From the NCBI GenBank assembly GCA_900319795.1, contig ONPU01000002.1, forward strand, positions 1 through 64,000: a stretch of DNA of 64,000 bases, read 5' to 3'. This document shows, in pieces, positions 1 to 7,296 of this stretch. The translations under genes were made by a program, and so were the position numbers. The notes beneath the pieces are model-generated. The model was not told the origin of the DNA and did not search any database. It was given only the letters and a program-made list of their open reading frames with translations. Position 1 is the first letter of the stretch. Every line of letters starts with the position of its first letter. The DNA comes from an uncultured Eubacteriales bacterium. GTDB taxonomy: Bacteria; Bacillota; Clostridia; Lachnospirales; Lachnospiraceae.

Positions 1-124
1 GCCGGCATTCTGGCGGTCTTCTTTTTATACCTTCATTTCAACCTGTATAAAATTTTCAAAGAACATCATTTCAGCCTTGACTTTTTATTTGCAGGCTACA
101 GAGGATGGGGGAATTCTTGCTATG

Positions 125-184
125 TTATGTTAAAGCATTCCAGAATTCCTCCATCTCCGGAACCCCCATATGAATCTCGAACAT
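125..184 (-). pseudogene. Truncated toxin remnant of a type II toxin-antitoxin pair
   Basis: A 19-codon reading frame starts one base after the stop codon of the upstream antitoxin-like gene and ends at an in-frame TAA. The peptide begins MFEIHMGVPEMEEFW, which looks like the N-terminus of a longer RelE-like toxin as I remember such proteins. The tight spacing is typical of antitoxin-toxin operons. No continuation is visible in the other frames down to base 1, so I read it as a toxin gene cut short by mutation or deletion. It could also be a chance short frame. Confidence 0.4.
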
Positions 185-185
185 C

Positions 186-434
186 TCATCCCTCGAATGC
201 AGATAGATCAACGGCCTTGGATACTTTTCCCTGTTTCATGTTTTCCATTGCCTGGTCCATCATAGCGAGGCTCTTCTCCGAGATCTGAAAAGGTGGAACC
301 AGTTCACGAGGCTCCAGAACAATTCTTCCGTCGTCAAATTCTTCTACATGATAGTATTCATACAAAGCATTACGAAGTGTAATACGTTTTTTCGAATCCA
401 TCTTTGCATCATATGTTTTAACTGCTGTCGGCAT
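186..434 (-). CDS. Small AbrB/MazE-like antitoxin candidate
   Basis: The 82-residue protein begins MPTAVKTYDAKMDSKKRITLR, a pattern (DSKKRITLRNALYEYYHV) resembling the swapped-hairpin DNA-binding fold of AbrB/MazE/SpoVT-type antitoxins, followed by an acidic C-terminal tail (about residues 45-82) suited to binding a toxin. The start has an upstream AGGTGAT-type ribosome binding site. It would repress its own promoter and neutralise a partner toxin, but only a 19-codon stub of a partner remains directly downstream. Family assignment is by pattern only. Confidence 0.55.
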   Translation of the reverse strand: MPTAVKTYDAKMDSKKRITLRNALYEYYHVEEFDDGRIVLEPRELVPPFQISEKSLAMMDQAMENMKQGKVSKAVDLSAFEG

Positions 435-696
435 GCAATCACCTCCATATAGTCAATGTGGGATTTCCCACTTATAAGATATTGCAAAGATCATTACTTG
501 TCAATGTTTTTCTCTCTTATGCTCATCCCGGATCCGGTAAGAGATTCCTTTTCATCTATACTATTATAAAGCATCTGCCATTTGAAACCCATTCTCCACA
601 GACTTCAGACCATAAAAAAAACAAGTGCCAGATTTTGACACTTCGAATCGTATTATAGATGAAGGCCTTCAGAAAAAGGAACCCGGAGTGAGATAA

Positions 697-1173
697 ATGC
701 CTTATATGGACAACAAAAACGCAGACAGACTGATCAACACTTATGCAGACATGATCCTGAGGATCAGCTATATGTATCTGAAGCACACATATGATGCCGA
801 AGATATTTGTCAGGAAATATTCCTGAAACTTCTGTCAGGGGAATACATATTTAACAGCCCCGCACATGAGAAATCATGGATTATCCGCACAACCATAAAC
901 GCCTGCAAAGATCATCTGCGAACAACATTTTGGAAACGGAATCAGACAATGGACATCCTTGCGGAAATCCCCGCTCCGAATGCACCCGAATCAGAACTGC
1001 TGGATCTGGTGATGGACCTTCCCAGAAATTACCGTGTCAGCATCTATCTTCACTATTACGAAGGCTATCAGGTAAAAGAAATCGCTGCCATGTACGGGAA
1101 ATCAGAAAATGCCATTTCAACATACCTGCGGCGCGGAAGACAGAAGCTACGTCTAATGCTCGACAGGCAATAG
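697..1173 (+). CDS. ECF-type RNA polymerase sigma factor
   Basis: A 158-residue sigma-70 family protein of ECF size. Region 2 lies at about residues 8-60 and contains the helix with YDAEDICQEIFLKLL, typical of the core-binding and -10 recognition segment. Region 4 lies at about residues 105-155 with a helix-turn-helix around YQVKEIAAMYGKSENAIST and the basic end YLRRGRQKLRLML. It would direct polymerase to a small regulon. A GGAGTGA ribosome binding site precedes the ATG. The next gene, 31 bases downstream, encodes a membrane-anchored protein that probably acts as its anti-sigma factor. Confidence 0.88.
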   Translation: MPYMDNKNADRLINTYADMILRISYMYLKHTYDAEDICQEIFLKLLSGEYIFNSPAHEKSWIIRTTINACKDHLRTTFWKRNQTMDILAEIPAPNAPESELLDLVMDLPRNYRVSIYLHYYEGYQVKEIAAMYGKSENAISTYLRRGRQKLRLMLDRQ

Positions 1174-1204
1174 AAAGTATTCACCATGAAAGGAGTCATG
1201 AACT

Positions 1205-1975
1205 ATGTCCAGATATTTTGAAGAAGAATTCCAACGGTCCATGGATGAACTTCGGTTCCAGACTGCTGATAAGGACAGGCTGCACAATAAGTTAGTGTGG
1301 TCGCAGATTAAAACCAATGAAAGAGAGGCTAATCACATGAAGAAATGGACGTTCAAAAGAGCAGCCGCCGTTGCCGCAGCTTGCTTAATGATTACTGGAG
1401 TCACCGCTTTCGCTGCTGGAAAAATCTCATCCTATAACGCTTCCTCAAAGGCTGGTTACGATTACAAAACAACTGCACAACTCAATGATGCGAACGACAG
1501 CATGAACCCTGCCTTCCCGGAATCTCTTGGAAACAGCTTTTCATTTGCAGGCGGAAATAACGTGCACGTAAACGGTGTAGATGAATCCGGCAACACTGTT
1601 GGAGAATGGAATGATCTGCAGGCAGAATATAAAGACAAGGCCGGCAAAAAAGTAGCTGTTTCTGCAACCACCCATCCGGCTGATGAAAATGACCGTACTG
1701 CAACCGAATCAAGAACGATTGCTGGTATAGACGTCAAGTATAACTGTGACGAGTATCTGTTCCTTCCAGATGAGAATAGTGAGCTGGATGCAGCTGTAAA
1801 AAACAGGATGGAAAATGATGATCACTTTTTTGTAAGCTATGGGTCGGACAAAGAGGAAACCATCATCTATAAAGGTGTTTCTTTTGAACAGGATGGTGTT
1901 TTTTATCACCTGTACACGAGTGACAGTATTGATAGCGAAGAGCTGTTCCAGATGGCTGCAGAGCTGATCGACTGA
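1205..1975 (+). CDS. Membrane-anchored probable anti-sigma factor (DUF4367-like)
   Basis: A 256-residue protein with a charged cytoplasmic N-terminus (residues 1-50), one hydrophobic helix (about 51-71, AAAVAAACLMITGVTAFAAG) and an extracellular part ending in a domain with EETIIYKGVSFEQDGVFYHLY. This layout, directly after an ECF sigma gene and behind a clear AAAGGAG site, fits an anti-sigma factor with an external sensing domain. The C-terminal part resembles DUF4367-type domains often found in such proteins. No zinc-binding HxxxCxxC anti-sigma motif is present in the N-terminus, so the inhibitory mechanism cannot be read from the sequence. Confidence 0.65.
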   Translation: MSRYFEEEFQRSMDELRFQTADKDRLHNKLVWSQIKTNEREANHMKKWTFKRAAAVAAACLMITGVTAFAAGKISSYNASSKAGYDYKTTAQLNDANDSMNPAFPESLGNSFSFAGGNNVHVNGVDESGNTVGEWNDLQAEYKDKAGKKVAVSATTHPADENDRTATESRTIAGIDVKYNCDEYLFLPDENSELDAAVKNRMENDDHFFVSYGSDKEETIIYKGVSFEQDGVFYHLYTSDSIDSEELFQMAAELID

Positions 1976-1979
1976 TTAA

Positions 1980-2198
1980 AGGTGCATAGTTGTAACAAGA
2001 ATCCTTAACGAAAACATTATTTGGAACAGATATCAAGAAAAGAGACTTCTTATGGGATCTGTTTACTTCTTGGCCGCAGAAGCAGGCCGATACCGCGCTG
2101 GCGAGATCTCCGAAGAGGATTACAACGCCTGGCGTTATCACTATCCGAAATTTGACAAGGGGAATATCTGGGCGGAAGTCCCGCCGGATTTGAAATGA
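1980..2198 (+). pseudogene. Decayed C-terminal tail of an unidentified gene
   Basis: From base 1980 to the TGA at 2196-2198 one frame is open. Its last 48 codons (from ATG 2052) read like a genuine protein tail: RYRAGEISEEDYNAWRYHYP followed by KFDKGNIWAEVPPDLK. The GEIS-EEDY-AWRYHYP pattern is one I associate with the C-termini of small clostridial hypothetical proteins. There is no ribosome binding site in front of the ATG and no N-terminal portion upstream, where the sigma/anti-sigma operon sits. It looks like a gene fragment left by recombination. A functional 48-residue peptide is less likely. Confidence 0.45.
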
Positions 2199-2241
2199 GA
2201 AAAAAGAATGATATGAAATAATTCTTCTCAAGACACAGAAA

Positions 2242-2286
2242 ACCCTGCCGAACTGTTTTTTACATCAGTTCGGCAGGGTCGTTTTT
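2242..2286 (+). terminator. Rho-independent terminator
   Basis: A perfect 14-bp stem, ACCCTGCCGAACTG (2242-2255) pairing with 2266-2279, has a 10-base loop and is followed by CGTTTTT. It ends transcription from the sigma/anti-sigma operon and the gene remnant. Confidence 0.85.
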
Positions 2287-2438
2287 AAGATCTTATAGAG
2301 CCGTTAACCCCGAAGGTCACATAGTAAATGTTCCTTTAGAATAATGGCAACAGGATAAAGTGCTATCAAAATGCTATCAAAGCCACCTATGGAACCCGAA
2401 AAAGTCAGTATTTATGCGGCCTCCCGGGTTCGCTTTAA

Positions 2439-3422
2439 TTATTCGTACTCGATCGTGGCACTCGGCTTCGGCGTCAGATCGTAAAGAACGCGGTTAACGC
2501 CCGGCACTTCCGTAGTAATACGCTCTGTCAGGGTCTCGAGCAGTTCGTACGGCAGTCTCTCAATCGTCGCGGACATCGCGTCTCTTGTATTGACGGCACG
2601 GATAATGACCGGCCAGTCGAATGTTCTCTTGTCGTCCTTCACGCCGGTAGACTTGAAGTCCGGAACGACAGTGAAGTACTGCCAGACATGTCCCGCCAGG
2701 CCGAATTTTTCAAATTCGTCACGCAGGATCGCGTCAGATTCGCGGACAGCTTCCAGTCTGTCACGTGTAATCGCGCCGGGGCAGCGTACACCGAGTCCCG
2801 GTCCCGGGAACGGCTGACGATATACCATATTGTCGGGAAGGCCGAGGGCTTTTCCGACAACACGGACTTCGTCCTTGAAGAGAATGCGGACCGGTTCGAC
2901 CAGTTCGAACTGCAGATCTTCCGGAAGGCCGCCCGCATTGTGATGTGCTTTGATACCGTGTTCGCTCTCCAGAATGTCCGGCCAGATTGTGCCCTGGGCA
3001 AGGAACTTCACTCCGTCCAGTTTTCTGGCTTCATCCGCGAAAACTTCAATAAATTCTTCACCGATTATGTGTCTCTTGGTTTCAGGATCGGAGACGCCGG
3101 CAAGTTTATCGAGGAAGCGGTCAACCGCGTCCACATAGATCAGATTCGCCTTCATCTGATTCCGGAAGACTTCGATCACCTGCTCCGGCTCGCCTTTTCT
3201 CAAGAGTCCGTGGTTGACATGGACGCAGACGAGCTGCTGTCCGATGGCACGGATAAGGAGCGCCGCCACAACAGAAGAGTCTACTCCGCCCGAAAGAGCA
3301 AGGAGCACTTTTTTATCCCCTACCTGTTCCCGAATCAACGCTACCTGCTCATCAATAAAAGCATCCGCCAGGGCTGCCGTTGTAATTCTAACCATATTGT
3401 CAGGTCTTCTGATTTCTGCCAT
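2439..3422 (-). CDS. guaA: GMP synthase, ATP-pyrophosphatase subunit (no glutaminase domain)
   Basis: This enzyme adenylates XMP and aminates it to GMP, the last step of guanine nucleotide synthesis. The PP-loop motif LALSGGVDSSVVAALL is near residue 40, and the C-terminal dimerisation domain ends in the usual KPSATIEYE-type tail. At 327 residues it lacks the roughly 190-residue N-terminal glutamine amidotransferase domain of the common bacterial fused GuaA, so it corresponds to the split form (GuaAb). The start is set at ATG 3420-3422 because AAGGAGG sits 6 bases upstream; an in-frame ATG seven codons earlier would place that site inside the gene. No separate amidotransferase gene is in the window, so it must lie elsewhere, or free ammonia is used. 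Confidence 0.9.
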   Translation of the reverse strand: MAEIRRPDNMVRITTAALADAFIDEQVALIREQVGDKKVLLALSGGVDSSVVAALLIRAIGQQLVCVHVNHGLLRKGEPEQVIEVFRNQMKANLIYVDAVDRFLDKLAGVSDPETKRHIIGEEFIEVFADEARKLDGVKFLAQGTIWPDILESEHGIKAHHNAGGLPEDLQFELVEPVRILFKDEVRVVGKALGLPDNMVYRQPFPGPGLGVRCPGAITRDRLEAVRESDAILRDEFEKFGLAGHVWQYFTVVPDFKSTGVKDDKRTFDWPVIIRAVNTRDAMSATIERLPYELLETLTERITTEVPGVNRVLYDLTPKPSATIEYE

Positions 3423-3613
3423 AGCCGCCTCCTTGAAATTCAATCATATTTATTTTTATTTTATTTCCCGCGCGTTTTCCTGTCAATCGTGCAAAACATA
3501 GAAGAAGCATGGCAAAGGGAACTGTCCTTTTGTCATACTTCTTCTATAGTTTGCCGGATCATCCGCGAAAGGACAAAGTCCTGCCCGAGCTCCTTGACGA
3601 AGAAACCCTGATA

Positions 3614-3671
3614 AGACAGTAGGGACAGTCCCCGGTGTCTTATAAGACACCGGGGACTGTCCCTACTGTCT
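3614..3671. repeat. Perfect 58-bp palindrome (REP-like hairpin)
   Basis: Bases 3614-3642 are exactly complementary to 3643-3671, a loopless perfect inverted repeat built around GGGACAGTCCCCGGTGTCTTA. It lies four bases past the metal ATPase stop codon and about 190 bases upstream of guaA, both on the minus strand. GGGACAGTCCC-type palindromes are known, to my recollection, as REP-like units in Clostridia. Here it could serve as a transcription stop for the ATPase operon, although no T-run follows it. Confidence 0.8.
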
Positions 3672-3675
3672 GGTT

Positions 3676-5601
3676 TCAGATCGTCTTCTTTATCGTAATG
3701 AGGCGCATCGAATTGAGGATGCACAGTACCGCGACACCGACGTCGGCAAATACCGCCGCCCACATATTCGCGATTCCCAGCGCGCCCAGAATGAGGATCA
3801 GAATCTTCACTGCCAAGGCAAATACGATATTCTCCTTTGAGATTGACAGCGTTCCGTGCGCGATCTTCGTAACCTGCGGGATGCGCATGAGGTCATCGTC
3901 CATGATGACGACGTCAGCCGCTTCAATTGCGGCATCGGATCCCATGGAGCCCATGGCGATACCGATATCCGCCCTTGTCAGCACCGGCGCGTCATTGATT
4001 CCGTCTCCGATGAAAGCGAGGCTCTTGCCTTCCGGAACTTCCCGAAGCAGCTCCTCAACCCTGGCCACTTTATCCTGCGGAAGGAGTTCCGAATACGTCT
4101 CATCGATACCCAGTTCCTTTGCAACCGCATCCGCAACCGAACTTCGGTCTCCGGTCAGCATCACGATCTTTCTGACACCGGCCCTTTTCATTGCCGGTAC
4201 GAAGCGGAGCGCATTTTCTTTCACCTTGTCGCTGATATAGATGGTGCCGAGGAAACGGGACTCCTTTTCGGAAATGAGTTCCGCCACGTAACACACGGTT
4301 GCGGCTTCATTTCCCGATGTCGGAATTTCCGTAAGCGGTACGGAATGGGACTTCAGCAGCTTTTCATTTCCCACGAGAATGGTCCGTCCATCTACTTTGG
4401 AAATGAGACCCTGGCCGCTGACGTTGTCAGTATCTTCCGGAACAATCCCTTTCGCGGCCGCTTCCGGATCCATTCTCTCCAGTTCCTCATGGATGGAAAC
4501 CGCGATCGGGTGGGTGGAAAGACCTTCGGCATACGCTGCGCAGCGAAGAAGCTCCATACGGTCTACGCCTTCAGCGGGGATCACTTCCGTCACACGGAAA
4601 CACCCTTCTGTCAGAGTACCGGTCTTATCGGAAACAATCGTATCCAGGCGGTCCAGAAGCTCCAGATAGTTTGAACCCTTTACGAGCATTCCGTTTTTAG
4701 AAGCAGCTCCGATTCCTCCGAAAAATGCCAGCGGAACGGAAATTACCAGCGCGCAGGGGCAGGAAATAACGAGAAATGTGCACGCCCTGTAAATCCAGGT
4801 CAGCCATTTTCCTGTGATCAAAGAGGGAATGATGGCAAGCGCCAGTGCCGCGCAGACCACGATCGGCGTATAGTATCTTGCAAAACGGGTGATGAAGTTT
4901 TCCGTATGGGATTTCTTCTCGGACGCGGTCTCCACCATCTCAAGGATCTTGGTTACGGTTGAATCCTCGAAGTCCTTCTGGGCACGAACTCTTAACAGCC
5001 CCTCTCCGTTGATACAACCGGAAATGACCTCAGTGCCGGGACGCGCAGAACGGGGAACAGATTCACCTGTAAGCGCCGCCGTATTAATCATGCTCTCTCC
5101 GGAAATGACCACGGAATCCACGGGAATTTTCTCTCCCGGCCGGATGACGAGAATATTTCCCTCTTCCACATCATCGGGATCAATTGTCTCCACGCTTCCG
5201 TCTTCGTGTTCAAGATTCGCGAATTCCGGCGCGATATTCATCAGCTCCGTAATGGACTCCCGCGAACGTCCGACCGCGTAGCTCTGGAACCATTCGCCGA
5301 CCTGATAGAACAGCATGACCGCCGCAGCCTCTTCGTTCTGTCCCGTCACAAATGCCCCCAACGAGGCAAGTGTCATGAGAAATGATTCATCAAACAGCTG
5401 ACGGTTCCTGATTCCGAGAAATGCCTTTCTGAGTACCGGATAACCCACGATGAGATAGGGAATCAGGTAAAGAATCAGATTGATCAGGCGGTTTTCCATC
5501 ACCGGCGCCGCGGCTCCGCTCTTCTCCACGATCATAAGAGCGAAAAAGATCACAAGCGCCACGGCAATCTTTTTCATTTCCGACTTCAGTTTCGGAGACA
5601 T
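3676..5601 (-). CDS. P1B-type heavy-metal-translocating ATPase (Zn/Cd/Pb type)
   Basis: A 641-residue ATP-driven metal exporter of the inner membrane. The sequence shows the transmembrane metal-binding motif SCPCAL (about residue 280), the phosphorylation motif DKTGTLTEG (Asp near 325), the TGES actuator motif, STHPIA with the conserved HP of the nucleotide domain, and the hinge GDGINDAPVLTRADIGIAMG. CPC plus an Asp in the last membrane helix (FADVGVAVL) points to divalent Zn/Cd/Pb rather than copper. It has no N-terminal HMA domain; that domain is encoded by the gene immediately upstream. The ArsR-family regulator two genes upstream probably controls it. The gene ends next to a 58-bp palindrome. 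Confidence 0.92.
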   Translation of the reverse strand: MSPKLKSEMKKIAVALVIFFALMIVEKSGAAAPVMENRLINLILYLIPYLIVGYPVLRKAFLGIRNRQLFDESFLMTLASLGAFVTGQNEEAAAVMLFYQVGEWFQSYAVGRSRESITELMNIAPEFANLEHEDGSVETIDPDDVEEGNILVIRPGEKIPVDSVVISGESMINTAALTGESVPRSARPGTEVISGCINGEGLLRVRAQKDFEDSTVTKILEMVETASEKKSHTENFITRFARYYTPIVVCAALALAIIPSLITGKWLTWIYRACTFLVISCPCALVISVPLAFFGGIGAASKNGMLVKGSNYLELLDRLDTIVSDKTGTLTEGCFRVTEVIPAEGVDRMELLRCAAYAEGLSTHPIAVSIHEELERMDPEAAAKGIVPEDTDNVSGQGLISKVDGRTILVGNEKLLKSHSVPLTEIPTSGNEAATVCYVAELISEKESRFLGTIYISDKVKENALRFVPAMKRAGVRKIVMLTGDRSSVADAVAKELGIDETYSELLPQDKVARVEELLREVPEGKSLAFIGDGINDAPVLTRADIGIAMGSMGSDAAIEAADVVIMDDDLMRIPQVTKIAHGTLSISKENIVFALAVKILILILGALGIANMWAAVFADVGVAVLCILNSMRLITIKKTI

Positions 5602-5612
5602 CTTCTTCTACC

Positions 5613-5828
5613 TCACATCTCAACAGAAAAATCAGGTTCGATCTTCTTTCCCGTCTCTACAGCCTCTTTCAGAATCTCATCGAAACGTTCATCGTCTGCA
5701 TCCAGAGTGAATTTCTGCAGCATGAAATTCACTTTGGCGTCATTGACGCCGTCAATTTTCTTAACCGCCTCTTCCACTTTCGCGGCACAGTTCGCACAGT
5801 CGATTTCGCATTTGAACTTTTTCTTCAT
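5613..5828 (-). CDS. Stand-alone HMA-domain metal-binding protein
   Basis: A 71-residue heavy-metal-associated domain with the CxxC site in IDCANCAAKVEEAVKK and the beta-alpha-beta pattern of metallochaperones (GVNDAKVNFMLQKF). It would carry a soft metal ion in the cytosol and hand it to the downstream ATPase, 11 bases away, which lacks its own HMA domain. The start at 5826-5828 follows an AAGGAGG site by 7 bases. A longer reading frame beginning 19 codons earlier has no such site and would overlap the regulator gene, so I rejected it. Confidence 0.88.
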   Translation of the reverse strand: MKKKFKCEIDCANCAAKVEEAVKKIDGVNDAKVNFMLQKFTLDADDERFDEILKEAVETGKKIEPDFSVEM

Positions 5829-5874
5829 GATCTTCCTCCTTAATGACACACCTGTCCTCTCAGGTTTTTGTGTT

Positions 5875-6222
5875 TTACTCCTCAATGTGTTCCTTGCCCA
5901 TGGCTATGATTGTTTTAACATGATCATCCGCCAGGGAATAGATCATCGCTTTTCCGTCTCTGCGGGAAGCGATCAGTTTTGATGTCCGAAGGATCTTCAG
6001 CTGATGGCTGACCGCGGACTGGTTCATCTCGAGATCCTCGCAGATCTGGGTGACATTTTTCTCCCCCCGAAACAGATCGTAGAGAATGCGGATCCTGGTC
6101 GAGTCACCGAAAACCTTGAAAAGCTCCGCCAGCTCCGACAGTTCGTCTTCCGATACATTTTCGATGAGATGCTGAAAGCAGTCTGCTTCTTCCGGACTCA
6201 CTCCGTGTTTTTCGTCCATCAT
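5875..6222 (-). CDS. ArsR/SmtB-family zinc-type metal-responsive repressor
   Basis: A 115-residue winged-helix repressor with the recognition region NQSAVSHQLKILRTSKLIA. The C-terminal helix carries D-x-H-(10 residues)-H-x-x-E (starting DDHVKTII), which matches the alpha-5 zinc site described for SmtB, CzrA and related sensors. Helix alpha-3 has a single Cys (TQICEDL). Zinc binding would release it from DNA and turn on the HMA protein and ATPase. A short palindrome about 25 bases upstream of its start overlaps the likely -10 box, which supports autoregulation. Confidence 0.9.
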   Translation of the reverse strand: MMDEKHGVSPEEADCFQHLIENVSEDELSELAELFKVFGDSTRIRILYDLFRGEKNVTQICEDLEMNQSAVSHQLKILRTSKLIASRRDGKAMIYSLADDHVKTIIAMGKEHIEE

Positions 6223-6246
6223 ATCTCTGCCCTCTTATAATGAATT

Positions 6247-6289
6247 ATTGTTCATATGAATAATTTATCATATATTGATCAAAAGTCAA
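6247..6289 (-). promoter_or_regulatory. Promoter and SmtB/ArsR-type operator of the metal-export operon
   Basis: Reading leftward, TTGACT (6284-6289) is followed 16 bases later by TAAATT (6262-6267). A palindrome with perfect core TTCATATGAA (6251-6260) and outer half-sites ATT/AAT extends over 6247-6264 and overlaps the -10 box. TTCATATGAA resembles the inner half-sites of known SmtB/CzrA operators. Binding there would block polymerase. The sites are seen directly; the function is inferred. Confidence 0.6.
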
Positions 6290-6302
6290 GGGGTAAAATA
6301 AA

Positions 6303-6324
6303 AAAGGGACATTTCTGTCCCTTT
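6303..6324 (-). terminator. Rho-independent terminator after the COG0523 operon
   Basis: AAAGGGACA (6303-6311) pairs with TGTCCCTTT (6316-6324). Read leftward, a T-rich run (TTTTTTATTTT) follows. It closes the two-gene GTPase operon and separates it from the adjacent metal-export promoter. Confidence 0.8.
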
Positions 6325-6339
6325 TGTCACAAACGTTCT

Positions 6340-7296
6340 TCAGTTGAAATAGACCATGTCCGATTCGGGCGGCTCGCACGCGCTGCAGCTTTCGACGATC
6401 AGCACAGGCCCTTTCCCGCGGTATTCCTTTCTGAACTTCCAGTCGACTTTCGCGGTGACTTCCACATAGTCTCCGGTATTGAACGGTTCCGCCTGCTTTC
6501 CGATACAGACATAGCCGATAAAACTCGTATCCGCGGCGCAGCAGGTCATGGCCATACGTCCCGCAACGAACTCGGAGCTTCCGAAATGTCTGCTCTTCAT
6601 CAGTTTTCCGCGAAAGCGCACGCGCTTTCCTCTGTAGCGGTCCGGATTATCCCTGAGATCAATATAGAAAATGCCGTAGTCGATGTCATCGATCACGATC
6701 GGATCGGCTTCCAGATCATAGGGAACCGTATCCTCAAACAGATCGATCATCTGATGATCCGTTCTCTCAAATGCCACGTCCGTAGCAGGATTCGCGGCCT
6801 TGATGGCACGGCGGAAATCTCCGAGCGGCATATCCTCCGTGCAGCGGTTGATCATCACCAGATCCGCCTTTTTGCACATTTCCCCGAAAAGAGAACGCAT
6901 ATTGGTGCGGTAAACCTGGAATGTCGAACCGTCCACCGTGACGATCGTCTGGATAATCTCCCAGGAATCCGGCGGCGTTACCTCATCAAAGGTCTTCATA
7001 TTCCAGAGCGGATTGAATTCGATGATCACGCGTTCCGGAAGATATTTTCTGTCCAGTTCAGCGAGGACCTCGTTGTTGAAGTCCTCCTGTTCCTCGACAT
7101 TGTAGACAAATGTATTTTCCTTGCGAAGATCTGCCTCGTCGTACTCTTCCTCTCCGCTCTCGCAGTTGATGATCAGAGTCTTTCCGTTGATCCTGAAATA
7201 GTCCTGATGAACGGTATCATTGATAAAGCTGGTCTTTCCGCTTTCCAGAAACCCGGTCATGATATAGACGGGTACTTCTCTTTTTTTCGTTCTCAT
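6340..7296 (-). CDS. COG0523-like GTPase fused to a YcgQ/DUF1980-like domain
   Basis: A 318-residue protein. Residues about 8-200 form a G3E GTPase of the CobW/COG0523 type with Walker A GFLESGKTSF and a guanine-specificity-like segment VMINRCTED. The metal-binding CxCC motif expected after the first strand-helix pair is missing; the corresponding segment reads INCESGEEE. Residues about 220-318 (RVRFRGKLMKS, FVAGRMAMTCCAADTSFIGY) resemble the soluble YcgQ/TIGR03943 domain of a zinc-regulated permease pair. Its ATGA start overlaps the upstream COG0523 gene, so the two are co-translated. I infer a role in metal allocation; the substrate is unknown. Confidence 0.75.
   Translation of the reverse strand: MRTKKREVPVYIMTGFLESGKTSFINDTVHQDYFRINGKTLIINCESGEEEYDEADLRKENTFVYNVEEQEDFNNEVLAELDRKYLPERVIIEFNPLWNMKTFDEVTPPDSWEIIQTIVTVDGSTFQVYRTNMRSLFGEMCKKADLVMINRCTEDMPLGDFRRAIKAANPATDVAFERTDHQMIDLFEDTVPYDLEADPIVIDDIDYGIFYIDLRDNPDRYRGKRVRFRGKLMKSRHFGSSEFVAGRMAMTCCAADTSFIGYVCIGKQAEPFNTGDYVEVTAKVDWKFRKEYRGKGPVLIVESCSACEPPESDMVYFN

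Noticed and set aside
635-656. TTGACA and TATTAT upstream of the sigma factor gene as a promoter
   Set aside because: The spacer is only 10 bases, too short for a sigma-70 promoter; the TTGACA also takes part in a small hairpin.
2688-3611. A 307-codon open frame on the plus strand over guaA
   Set aside because: It lies opposite a clearly conserved enzyme and runs through the guaA ribosome binding site and the spacer; a shadow frame.
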